64,000 bases of DNA from Spirochaetota bacterium (GTDB lineage Bacteria; Spirochaetota; Brevinematia; Brevinematales; Brevinemataceae): positions 109,727-173,726 of the forward strand of contig JAGUQW010000011.1 of NCBI GenBank assembly GCA_030154445.1. Direction: 5' to 3'. This document shows positions 43,171 through 51,589 of the stretch, piece by piece. Position 1 is the stretch's first letter; every line of letters begins with the position of its first letter. The translations under genes were made by a program, and so were the position numbers. The notes under the pieces were generated by a model, which did no database searches, was not told the origin of the DNA, and was given only the letters and a program-made list of their open reading frames with translations.

Positions 43171-43241
43171 TCTTTAAAGATGAAAAAAGATGAATTTTTT
43201 TATATAAGCTATTATAATATATAAAATATTGGAGAGATAAA

Positions 43242-44108
43242 ATGATTAATAAAAAATACCTAATACTAGCTATGATGTTAGGCTTGAATAGTGCTTGTGG
43301 TACAAAAAATATATCTCAAAAGACTTTAATAGTCACGGGATTAGCACCTATTGCTTCATTAATTACTGTTATAGCTGGTGATAAATATGATATTCGTTTT
43401 ATAATTCCGAATAATACAGATCCTCATAATTTTAATCTAAAACCATCAGATGCTATTATTTTAGCAAAAGCTGATACGATAATAGCTTTGGATAATCACT
43501 TTGATGGCAAAATATTATCTACAGCTGATAATACCGCAAAGTTTCATTTGTTGAATACAGAATCTGAGGACACTCATGAGGATCATGATCATTTAAATAA
43601 TCCACATTTATGGATATCTTATAAACATTTAGGAGATTTATCTCAAAAAATTATGGAAATATTAATTGCTAATTTCCCTGAAAATAAGTTGGATTTTCAA
43701 AAAAACAATAAAACTTTTAATGATCGTTTAGAAAAATCTTATCAACAAATTAAAAATTTATACAAAGATAGTGATAAAAAAATATTTGTTGTGCAACGAC
43801 ACAATGTGTGGGATTATTTATTAAAAGAATTAAATATTGAACTTATTGCTACACTATATGAGCATGAAGGAGAACAAGTGTCTGTTAAAAAAATGGTTAC
43901 TATCATTAATAAAATAAACCAAATATCAAATAAAGATCAAATTGTGATGATAGATGACGCTTTTACAGATCCTTCAACAGTATTACAAGCCATATCAGAC
44001 CAAACAGGTGTAAAAATAACAGTTTTGAATCCAATGGGTAGCCAAGAAAATACGACTATTGACCCTATTGATTTGTTAGATATTTATAGTAAACTGTTAA
44101 TAAATTAG
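43242..44108 (+). CDS. Metal (zinc/manganese) ABC transporter substrate-binding lipoprotein, ZnuA-like
   Basis: A 288-residue cluster A-I binding protein. Residues 1-19 are a lipoprotein signal peptide with Cys in NSACG. Metal ligands fit the family: His in TDPHNFNLKPSDA near residue 62, a short acidic His loop (THEDHDH) near residue 110, His in NPHLWIS, and later Asp in MIDDAFTDP. This loop favours zinc. No znuB or znuC is in the window, so the permease and ATPase must be elsewhere. GGAGAG precedes the ATG. Confidence 0.88.
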   Translation: MINKKYLILAMMLGLNSACGTKNISQKTLIVTGLAPIASLITVIAGDKYDIRFIIPNNTDPHNFNLKPSDAIILAKADTIIALDNHFDGKILSTADNTAKFHLLNTESEDTHEDHDHLNNPHLWISYKHLGDLSQKIMEILIANFPENKLDFQKNNKTFNDRLEKSYQQIKNLYKDSDKKIFVVQRHNVWDYLLKELNIELIATLYEHEGEQVSVKKMVTIINKINQISNKDQIVMIDDAFTDPSTVLQAISDQTGVKITVLNPMGSQENTTIDPIDLLDIYSKLLIN

Positions 44109-44153
44109 ATATATATGGATTGGGGAATCTTTATAATTAAAATGGTAGTATAA

Positions 44154-45008
44154 ATGCAATTAAATGAAAATATCGTAATAAATATTATTAAAAAGTATCA
44201 TGAAGGAAATTCTAAAGAAAATATAAAAATTTTTCAAGAAAATGTTTTTATATATGTAAGTAATTGGCCTAAAAAACAATACTTATGTAATGAAGATATT
44301 TGTTTTGATTTTGTGTTATATATTGTAGAACATACAGAAGAGATCATCAAATCCTATCCAGTAGATATAAAAGTTGCTTTTACTACATGGTTTAATGCTG
44401 TTTTGTATAATAAATTTTGTGATTTTTCAAAAAAAGGCTCAGTTCCATCTCAAGATTTTGTGTTGGGTGGAGAATTATTGGACAATCAAATAGGCAACTT
44501 TGTCATTAATCACTTAAATGATGAGCAAGAATCAAATATATTATGGGAAGAACTAGTACAAGAACTTTCTCCTATAGATCGAAGCTTATGGCTTTTGTAC
44601 TATATGCCCCAACATATAGATGCAAATACATTACATATTATTATGAAATTTACAAATAAATCGTTACCAGAAATCATGATATATTATCAAGAAATTTTAA
44701 AAGCACAATATAATAATTATCAACAAAAAGAATTTTATTTGAAGATGATTGATAAAATAGATCATACCATTGCTCATATAGAAAACATTATTATTAAAAA
44801 TATAAATGATTCGGATAAGGAATATAAAGAAAAAATATTACGTTTAAAAAATAAACAATATAAGTATAGTAGATCTCTAAAGAGATTAACTAATAATGTT
44901 TTTAAAGTGTTTATCAAATTTTTTAAAGATTATAATACTGCTTATAGAATAATAAAAAAAATTAATTTACAAATGAAAAAGGTTTTAATGATAAAAAATA
45001 TAGTATAA
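44154..45008 (+). CDS. Possible ECF-like sigma factor, divergent
   Basis: A 284-residue protein. Residues about 40-105 (NEDICFDFVLYIVEHTEEII, then FTTWFNAVLYNKFCDF) resemble sigma-70 region 2, and residues about 128-190 (ILWEELVQELSPIDRSLWLL, then SLPEIMIYYQEILK) resemble region 4 of ECF sigma factors. The last 90 residues are basic and helical. The match is weak and by pattern only. The next gene, 3 bp downstream, has an anti-sigma-like N-terminus, which is what supports the call. It may instead be a non-DNA-binding relative. Confidence 0.45.
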   Translation: MQLNENIVINIIKKYHEGNSKENIKIFQENVFIYVSNWPKKQYLCNEDICFDFVLYIVEHTEEIIKSYPVDIKVAFTTWFNAVLYNKFCDFSKKGSVPSQDFVLGGELLDNQIGNFVINHLNDEQESNILWEELVQELSPIDRSLWLLYYMPQHIDANTLHIIMKFTNKSLPEIMIYYQEILKAQYNNYQQKEFYLKMIDKIDHTIAHIENIIIKNINDSDKEYKEKILRLKNKQYKYSRSLKRLTNNVFKVFIKFFKDYNTAYRIIKKINLQMKKVLMIKNIV

Positions 45009-45011
45009 TAG

Positions 45012-45530
45012 ATGGAAAATATGAAATCAGAAAAATATAACTTAGAAGAATTATTACTTTATCTTGAAAACAAACTCTCAGCTAATGATTCTCAAAAAAT
45101 ATCTCATGAATTATTAAATAATAAAAATCAATTAAATTATCTTATAGAACTTGCTAAAATTAAAAATTATACAGAAACTGTAAAAAATAAAATATTATTT
45201 TCATGTGTTGAAGATACATGGACTGTTTTATGTACAGGATTGGTGGAACTATTAGAAGAAAAAAAATTAATATTTAGAGGACAAGAGCAATCTACATGTT
45301 ATCGCTATAATTTTTTGGATCTTATTATTACTATTGTACAAGATCAAAATAATTATTGGGCACTTCATATTGATAATCACAATCATGTAGGTTCTTATAC
45401 AGTTATAGATGATAAGGGTTTACTCATAGCAACCAATAATAATATACAAAATATACAAATTTCTATACCAGGAAATTATTATTTATTATTCAGAAATGAA
45501 TTAATCACTAAAGTTTTGGAAATAAAATAA
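45012..45530 (+). CDS. Possible anti-sigma-like protein
   Basis: A 172-residue protein. The first 50 residues (LEELLLYLENKLSANDSQKI, then a short helical hairpin ending in LIELAKI) have the layout of anti-sigma N-terminal domains, but the zinc-binding Cys and His are missing. There is no transmembrane helix. The C-terminal half is beta-rich (SYTVIDDKGLLIATNN). It follows the sigma-like gene by 3 bp. An internal ATG at 45021 is an alternative start. Partner role inferred from order. Confidence 0.4.
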   Translation: MENMKSEKYNLEELLLYLENKLSANDSQKISHELLNNKNQLNYLIELAKIKNYTETVKNKILFSCVEDTWTVLCTGLVELLEEKKLIFRGQEQSTCYRYNFLDLIITIVQDQNNYWALHIDNHNHVGSYTVIDDKGLLIATNNNIQNIQISIPGNYYLLFRNELITKVLEIK

Positions 45531-45567
45531 ATAAAGCCTCTTATATAATAAGAGGCTTTATTTATTT
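45526..45567. terminator. Bidirectional terminator
   Basis: AAATAAATAAAGCCTCTTA pairs with TAAGAGGCTTTATTTATTT. It lies between the convergent anti-sigma-like and MCP-like genes. Confidence 0.9.
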
Positions 45568-45571
45568 TATT

Positions 45572-46990
45572 TTATATTTTATTAAGGGTATCTTGTTTGT
45601 TATGAGATGGTGGATCAATACCATAGCTTAAACGATAAAGTCTTTCAAAACTTCTTATCAGTATTGCTTTTAAGAAACCATTGTTTTTATTTAATGATTG
45701 TGGTACAGCGGATGTTACTTGTATAGTATTTTCTAATTCTAAGGAAATATTTTGAATATACTTTGTTAATGATACAACATCGTTACATTCTTCAATAATT
45801 TTATGTAAGTTAGTAGTATTTGATGTGGAATTAGTAGTATTATGAATTTTTTCTGGTGGTGATGAATCTATAATACCTTTACCTACAGCATAGGCTTTTC
45901 GGATAGATAAGTTGGCATCTTTTAATTCTTCAAGAATGGCGTTTCCAATTTGAGAACTTTTTTCAGAAAAATCTTTAACCCTATCAGAAATTGGAATAAA
46001 ATTCTTACCAGCATTACCAGCTCGAGCTGCTTCTATAGATATGTTGAGTGCTAAAATTCCTGCTTGAAATCCATTTTCTGTAGAGGCTTTTGCTAAAGAT
46101 GATGCTCTTTCTGCACGAGTGAATAAGCGGGATAATAATTTTTGAATACCAAGAATTTTTTCTTGCATTTGTGAATCTAATGTTTCTGTAGATGTTATTA
46201 TATGAGGAGATTGTTCATTATAATATAGTAGCATTTCTTTGATGCTATGAGTTTTAACACTGATATTTTTAGCTTCTTCTATTAAAATACTGATGTTATC
46301 AGATGTTGTGTTTGGAATATCTGTAGTGCTTAATATTTGTAAGGAAGACGATTGATGATCTAATTCTAGATCTTGTAATTCATTCCATATATCTTCAAGA
46401 ATAAACTCATTTTTTGATAGCAATTTTTTTTGTAAATTTTTAGATATTATTGATGTTAGAAGAAGAAGAAACAATAGTATTATACCATTAAAAAGTAGGA
46501 AAAATTTTGTTAGGATAGTAGTTAATAAAGTAATAATAGAGTTATCTATATGAGTATTAGCAACTCTTTTTAGAAGATCTAATTGATCACTAAGATTTTG
46601 ATAATTTTGTACAGATTGAGTTTTTATTTTAAGAGCATCTACTGAATAGAAAATCCTACCAAGTTTGTCTAATAATTCTATCTCAGGTATGGAATTTGGT
46701 ATTATAGATGTAAATTTTTGTTGTTGGTCAAGAATCCATTTATTTAACAATGTTTTTTCATAATCGACTTCAGAAGCAATGTTTTTTTGAGAATTATAAT
46801 ATAAAATAGATGTTGCTTCTATATTAATTTCTGATAAAAGCAGCATTTGTTTGTTTATTTCATTTGTTTCATTATTGATATAACTGTATATCGCTATAAA
46901 AGTGATATTAATAATAGAAAATAAAAACCATAAAACAGCAATTTTTTTTATTGTATTAGAAATAGAAAGTTCAATATTATCATAAGCCAT
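45572..46990 (-). CDS. Methyl-accepting chemotaxis-like protein, short signalling domain
   Basis: A 472-residue membrane protein. One transmembrane helix lies at residues about 18-40 and a second at about 165-190, with a roughly 120-residue sensor region between them. The C-terminal part contains the receptor hairpin tip in altered form: ILALNISIEAARAGNAGKNF (usual LLALNAAIEAARAGE.G.GF) and later ISDRVKDFSEKSSQIG. No HAMP domain is evident, and the coiled coil is short. A TTG at 47005 would overlap the GGAG site; ATG 46990 is used. It may feed the CheA-like/CheW pair at 33.8-36.3 kb (inference). Confidence 0.75.
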   Translation of the reverse strand: MAYDNIELSISNTIKKIAVLWFLFSIINITFIAIYSYINNETNEINKQMLLLSEINIEATSILYYNSQKNIASEVDYEKTLLNKWILDQQQKFTSIIPNSIPEIELLDKLGRIFYSVDALKIKTQSVQNYQNLSDQLDLLKRVANTHIDNSIITLLTTILTKFFLLFNGIILLFLLLLTSIISKNLQKKLLSKNEFILEDIWNELQDLELDHQSSSLQILSTTDIPNTTSDNISILIEEAKNISVKTHSIKEMLLYYNEQSPHIITSTETLDSQMQEKILGIQKLLSRLFTRAERASSLAKASTENGFQAGILALNISIEAARAGNAGKNFIPISDRVKDFSEKSSQIGNAILEELKDANLSIRKAYAVGKGIIDSSPPEKIHNTTNSTSNTTNLHKIIEECNDVVSLTKYIQNISLELENTIQVTSAVPQSLNKNNGFLKAILIRSFERLYRLSYGIDPPSHNKQDTLNKI

Positions 46991-47130
46991 AACATAATAC
47001 TCCAAATATAAGATTATTGTATATATATCGGATTTATTTTAAATAAACTTGATTTTCAATGTAAATATATTATATATATATCTATATAATAAAAATTATC
47101 ACATACTAATATTTCAAATAATATAAACAA

Positions 47131-47163
47131 AAAAAAGCACCTCTTTTATAGAGGTGCTTTTTA
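47131..47163 (-). terminator. Intrinsic terminator after dctM
   Basis: On the minus strand AAAAAGCACCTCT pairs with AGAGGTGCTTTTTT followed by more Ts. It lies 14 bp after the dctM stop. Confidence 0.9.
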
Positions 47164-47176
47164 TATAGACTGTGAT

Positions 47177-48472
47177 TTACATTAATCCAAATGCTCTTGG
47201 TAAAAAAAGACTGATTTCTGGTATAAAAATAATCAAAAATAGAGTAATAATCAAAACAATAAACATAGGAATTAATTTTGAGAAAACTTCTTCTATTTTG
47301 ATATTAGATAAGCTACAACCAACAAATAAGGCACTTCCTACGGGAGGGGTACAAAGACCTATACAAAGATTGAATGTCATGATGATACCAAAATGAACAG
47401 GATCAAATCCTATTTGTTTAGCAATAGGTAAGAAAATAGGAGTAAAGATGAGAATAGCAGGTGTCATATCCATAAAAGTTCCTACACATAATAGAATAAG
47501 ATTAATGAGAAGCATTATTATGATAGGATTGTTAGAAACACTTAATAATCCTTCAGCAATAATTTGAGGAATTTTGGAATAAGATAATACCCAAGACATA
47601 ATAGAAGAAACACTAATGAGAAATAATACAATACCAGTCATACTAACGGTTTCTATAACAATTTCTTTTAATTTTTTGGCATTTAATGACTTATATATTA
47701 CAGATAAAATTAAACTATACAGAGCGGCAATACCAGATCCTTCTGTAGCAGTAAATACACCACCAACAACACCGCCAATAACAATAACAATCATTAATAA
47801 GCTAGGTAGGGCTTTAATTATTATTTCTTTTTTTTCTTGAAAAGAGATGCTTTGCTGTTTTGGATAATTTTCTTTGATTGAAAAAAACATTGCAACCAAA
47901 GATATGCCCAAGCCCATTAATATACCAGGTAAATAACCAGCTAAAAATAAAGCAGCAATAGAAGTCCCTCCACTTACCAAGGAGTACACAATAAAAGTGT
48001 TACTTGGTGGGATGAGAAGCCCAGTGGGACAAGAAGCAATATTCACGGCAGCAGATAGTGCAGGATCATAGTTTTCTTTTTTTTGTAAAGGATCAATGAT
48101 TTTACCAACGGCGACTTCAGCAGCAATTGCTGATCCTGATAATGCTCCAAATAACATATTTGAAAGAATATTAATTTGAAAAAGAGGGCCTGGAAGTTTT
48201 CCTGTGAAGAGCTTTGTAAAATTAATCAATCTCAAGGCTAATCCGCCAGTATTCATAATAGAACCTGATAGAATAAACAAAGGAATAGCTAACAAAGAAA
48301 AAGAATTTAGTGCATTAACAACAGTTTGGGCTGCTGTTAACAAAGCCATTTCAGGTGGTAAAAACATGAACATAACACTCAAAGATGAAATTGCAATAGC
48401 GATAGATATAGGAGCTCCTATAACAAGCAAAACAACAAAAACAGAAAGTAAAGTAGTAATTTCAATATTCAT
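47177..48472 (-). CDS. dctM: TRAP transporter large permease (DctM)
   Basis: A 431-residue, 12-helix membrane subunit of a tripartite ATP-independent periplasmic transporter. Family motifs: IPLFILSGSIMNTGGLALRL in the first half, ASCPTGLLIPPSNTFIVYS and LCIGLCTPPVGSALFVG in the second. It is directly adjacent to dctQ (start on the base next to the dctQ stop), completing a dctP-dctQ-dctM operon. Since the operon lies beside uronate genes, the substrate is probably a sugar acid such as glucuronate (inference). Confidence 0.95.
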   Translation of the reverse strand: MNIEITTLLSVFVVLLVIGAPISIAIAISSLSVMFMFLPPEMALLTAAQTVVNALNSFSLLAIPLFILSGSIMNTGGLALRLINFTKLFTGKLPGPLFQINILSNMLFGALSGSAIAAEVAVGKIIDPLQKKENYDPALSAAVNIASCPTGLLIPPSNTFIVYSLVSGGTSIAALFLAGYLPGILMGLGISLVAMFFSIKENYPKQQSISFQEKKEIIIKALPSLLMIVIVIGGVVGGVFTATEGSGIAALYSLILSVIYKSLNAKKLKEIVIETVSMTGIVLFLISVSSIMSWVLSYSKIPQIIAEGLLSVSNNPIIIMLLINLILLCVGTFMDMTPAILIFTPIFLPIAKQIGFDPVHFGIIMTFNLCIGLCTPPVGSALFVGCSLSNIKIEEVFSKLIPMFIVLIITLFLIIFIPEISLFLPRAFGLM

Positions 48473-48958
48473 TTATAGTATCTCCTTATTATTTATAAGT
48501 GTCCAAAAATCATAAATTTGATAAAATAAAATCAGACAACCACTAATAGGTGAAATAGCATAAACTATCCACATAGGAATTGCTAAAACAGATGATTTTT
48601 GAGTACTAGCAATAAGCATTAGTCTATAACCACCATATATCAATAAAGCTATTGAAAGGATAGTAATTAATACTATAATAAAAATTTTAATAATGAATTT
48701 TAATTTACTAGAAAATTTATCATAAACCCATGTTAATGATAAGTGTCTATGAGTACCAAAGCTATATGTAGCACCAAGTAATCCCACCCATATTAATAAG
48801 AAACGGACTAACTCTTCCGTGAAAGTTGCAGGCATTTTTAAAATATATCTTGAAAAAACTTGCCAACAAACACAAAAAAGCATAGTGAATAATAAACTAC
48901 TTAATAAAGTAATAAGAACTTTATCAATCTTTAATTTGATTGTTGTAAAATGATGCAT
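48473..48958 (-). CDS. dctQ: TRAP transporter small permease (DctQ)
   Basis: A 161-residue, four-helix membrane subunit. FTEELVRFLLIWVGLLGATYSFGTHRH near residues 45-70 is the DctQ signature region with conserved Glu-Glu and Arg-His. GGAGA lies before the ATG. It is translated between dctP and dctM. Confidence 0.92.
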   Translation of the reverse strand: MHHFTTIKLKIDKVLITLLSSLLFTMLFCVCWQVFSRYILKMPATFTEELVRFLLIWVGLLGATYSFGTHRHLSLTWVYDKFSSKLKFIIKIFIIVLITILSIALLIYGGYRLMLIASTQKSSVLAIPMWIVYAISPISGCLILFYQIYDFWTLINNKEIL

Positions 48959-48973
48959 AAAATCTCCAGTATT

Positions 48974-49981
48974 TTATTGTTCTAAAGAACGAATATGATC
49001 TAACAATTTTTTGAATTTAGGATCTTTGGCAGCGATTTCGTCTTGTAAAGGTAATACTAAATCTCTGAAGGGTTTTGTATTAACTTCTGTAATTTTAATG
49101 TTATATTTTTCTTTTGCTTGAGTGAGAGCGTCCATTTCGGCATCGTTCCAAACAGTACTGAAATATGCTATTGTTTCATTAGCTGATGTACGGAACATAT
49201 CTTTATCTTCTTCAGATAGTTTATTCCAAAAAGGAGCACCAACAACAAGAAAGTCTGATAATCTTAAATGTTCATTGAGAGAAAAATATTTAGCAACTTC
49301 TCCATGTCCTGTTTGTACGAGAGATGGGGTATTATTTTCGGCACCGTCAATAACCCCTTGTTGTAATCCTGTATATACTTCAGAAAAGTTTAAAATAACA
49401 GGAGTTCCACCTAGACGCTGAATCATTTGTATATGAGTTGGAGAATCCTGAACACGAATTTTCATACCAGCAAGATCTGCAGGAGTAGTGATTGCTTTGC
49501 TTTTGGTATAAAAACTACGAGCCCCACCTTCTAAGTAAATAAGAGTTATAAATCCCTGATTAGAAGAAGCTTCAAAAATATCACGCACTTCGGTACTATC
49601 CATTACGCGTTTGTAATGTTCATAATCTTTGAATATATAAGGTAAATTTAAGATGGAATAAATATTATCAAATCCTTCTAAGGCAGCAGAATTAATATGT
49701 CCAAATTGTAATACTCCAGATTGAGCTAATTCTACAGAAGCTTTTGATTCTCCAAGCTGAGCACTTGGATAAATTTCTATTTCATAGCGTCCTGCTGAAT
49801 TGGATTTTACTAATTCAGCAAATTTTTGATATGCTAAATCTACTGGATATCCAGTAGCGTGATTGTGTGATAGTTTTAATACTTGTGTTTTTGTATTCGC
49901 TGTGTCTGTTGATTTTTCGTTTTTACCACAAGCTCCTATTAATACTAGAGTGACAATTAATAAAGTTATATTTTTTTTCAT
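48974..49981 (-). CDS. dctP: TRAP transporter substrate-binding lipoprotein (DctP)
   Basis: A 335-residue periplasmic binding protein with a lipoprotein signal peptide (LIVTLVLIGACG). Motifs of the DctP family: GARSFYTKSKAITTPADLAGM, then MKIRVQDSPTHIQMIQRLGG with the substrate-binding Arg near residue 170, and FSEVYTGLQQGVIDGAENN. The last are typical of sugar-acid-binding members. AGGAAA precedes the ATG. Confidence 0.93.
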   Translation of the reverse strand: MKKNITLLIVTLVLIGACGKNEKSTDTANTKTQVLKLSHNHATGYPVDLAYQKFAELVKSNSAGRYEIEIYPSAQLGESKASVELAQSGVLQFGHINSAALEGFDNIYSILNLPYIFKDYEHYKRVMDSTEVRDIFEASSNQGFITLIYLEGGARSFYTKSKAITTPADLAGMKIRVQDSPTHIQMIQRLGGTPVILNFSEVYTGLQQGVIDGAENNTPSLVQTGHGEVAKYFSLNEHLRLSDFLVVGAPFWNKLSEEDKDMFRTSANETIAYFSTVWNDAEMDALTQAKEKYNIKITEVNTKPFRDLVLPLQDEIAAKDPKFKKLLDHIRSLEQ

Positions 49982-50094
49982 ATAAATTTCCTATTATATA
50001 AGTTAGGTTATTCATTATATTATTTACTATATTAATTAAAAGAAAGATATATTGTTATTTGAATATTTTAATAGCACTTTATTAATATTAATTT

Positions 50095-51498
50095 TTATTC
50101 TGTAAGAGTATTACTATCTTTTAGCTCTTGTCTACGTTTTTTTAGTGTTTCTGTAATATGTTGAACTTGATCTTTGTCAAGATGATAAAATAACATTAAT
50201 ACTATTGCTATTATTAATGTACCTATACCAGGAAGAAGACTAGCGTATACCTTAATGGCTTGAATAGTTTCAATAGATTGTGTTGGTTGATTTGCAATAT
50301 ATTTTACCCATATTAATACATAAGCTCCAAAAAATCCAGCAGCAGCTTGACCTATTTTACGAGAAAAAGAATAGATCGCATAAATAGTACCCTCTTCACG
50401 TTTTCCTGTAAGATATTCATGATTATCAATACAATCAGGTATAAAAGCCCAAGTAAGAAGAGTGTTAGTAGTCATACCACACATACCTATTCCCATTAAA
50501 ATAAAATAATGATAAACATTAGTGATTGGTAATAAAAAAAATAAAAATGAGCATATACTATAAATAAATAATCCTCCAACAGCAGTAGATTTTTTACCAA
50601 ATTTAGCTACTAATTTTTTTAGAAATAAACTAACAATTACCATAGCAATAACACCTAATAATCCATTAAGTACTAAAGCATTAGTATTTTGGAAATAATC
50701 TTTAAAAAGGTAAGGTCCTAAAGTACCTAATACAAGAAAAACTCCAATAGATGTCATACCTGAGAACATTTGTAATAATAGAGGTTTATTTCTAAAAATA
50801 TCTTTCATCGTTACAAGAAGATCTATTTTTTTAGGACCTGTATAAGTATTTACAATTCTTTCTGTAGTTAATTTGTAACATATAGTATAAAAAATCATAC
50901 TTAATATACCGAATATAACTGAAACTTTAAAAAATCCTTCTGCTTGAGGCATTCGATTTTCATCGAATACAAAAATAGGAATCAACATACTTATTGTTAA
51001 AGAAGCAGCGACGGCACCATAAGATCTAAACATAGAAAGAGATGTTCTATCTATTTCATTATCTGATATTACAGAAGCTAAAGATCCATAAGGAATATTA
51101 ATAGCAGTATAACTCATTCCAAATCCGATATAAGTAACATAAGCATATATTAATTTGATATATAAAGGTGCATCTAATAAAGATGAAAAAGTTGCAAAAG
51201 AAAGCATACCAAATATTATTACAGGCATTGCCATTCTTAGAATCCATGGACGGAATTTACCCATGGGAGTTGGTTTTTGATTGTCGATCCAAGTTCCTAG
51301 TATTGGGTCATTGATAGCATCCCAAACTCTAGCCAATACTAATAATAAACCCACGGAAGCAGCGCTGATACCTAGAATATCTACATAAAATAAAGTTAAA
51401 TAGGAGGCTGTCAAAGAAAAGAATAATCCATTTGCGAAATCTCCACAAAAATAACCTATCTTATCTTTAAAACCAAAAGGTTTTGTTGTTATATTCAT
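50095..51498 (-). CDS. GPH-family sugar:cation symporter, probable glucuronide transporter
   Basis: A 467-residue, 12-helix transporter of the glycoside-pentoside-hexuronide group of the major facilitator superfamily. Matching segments are GYFCGDFANGLFFSL at residues 14-28, RVWDAINDPILGTWIDN near residue 56 (the group's conserved Asp-rich loop) and FRPWILRMAMP. AGGAG lies upstream of the ATG. Located after uidA on the same strand, it most likely brings in beta-glucuronides, as E. coli UidB does; melibiose- or xyloside-type substrates cannot be excluded. An intrinsic terminator separates it from uidA. Confidence 0.88.
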   Translation of the reverse strand: MNITTKPFGFKDKIGYFCGDFANGLFFSLTASYLTLFYVDILGISAASVGLLLVLARVWDAINDPILGTWIDNQKPTPMGKFRPWILRMAMPVIIFGMLSFATFSSLLDAPLYIKLIYAYVTYIGFGMSYTAINIPYGSLASVISDNEIDRTSLSMFRSYGAVAASLTISMLIPIFVFDENRMPQAEGFFKVSVIFGILSMIFYTICYKLTTERIVNTYTGPKKIDLLVTMKDIFRNKPLLLQMFSGMTSIGVFLVLGTLGPYLFKDYFQNTNALVLNGLLGVIAMVIVSLFLKKLVAKFGKKSTAVGGLFIYSICSFLFFLLPITNVYHYFILMGIGMCGMTTNTLLTWAFIPDCIDNHEYLTGKREEGTIYAIYSFSRKIGQAAAGFFGAYVLIWVKYIANQPTQSIETIQAIKVYASLLPGIGTLIIAIVLMLFYHLDKDQVQHITETLKKRRQELKDSNTLTE

Positions 51499-51543
51499 TT
51501 TTTTTACTCCTGATTAATTAGTTTGAGTAAGATTAATTAAAAA

Positions 51544-51583
51544 AACAATTCTTTCTTTAAAAGAGTTCAAAGAAAGAATTGTT
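51544..51583 (-). terminator. Intrinsic terminator between uidA and the GPH transporter gene
   Basis: A perfect 15-bp stem (51544-51558 with 51569-51583) around a 10-nt loop. On the minus strand it runs into a T-rich tail (GTTTTTTTAATTAA), so it should end or reduce transcription after uidA. Confidence 0.8.
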
Positions 51584-51589
51584 GATAAT

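Noticed and set aside
47040..47100. AT-rich stretch near the MCP-like gene as a replication origin
   Set aside because: No DnaA-box cluster and no dnaA, dnaN or gyr genes nearby.
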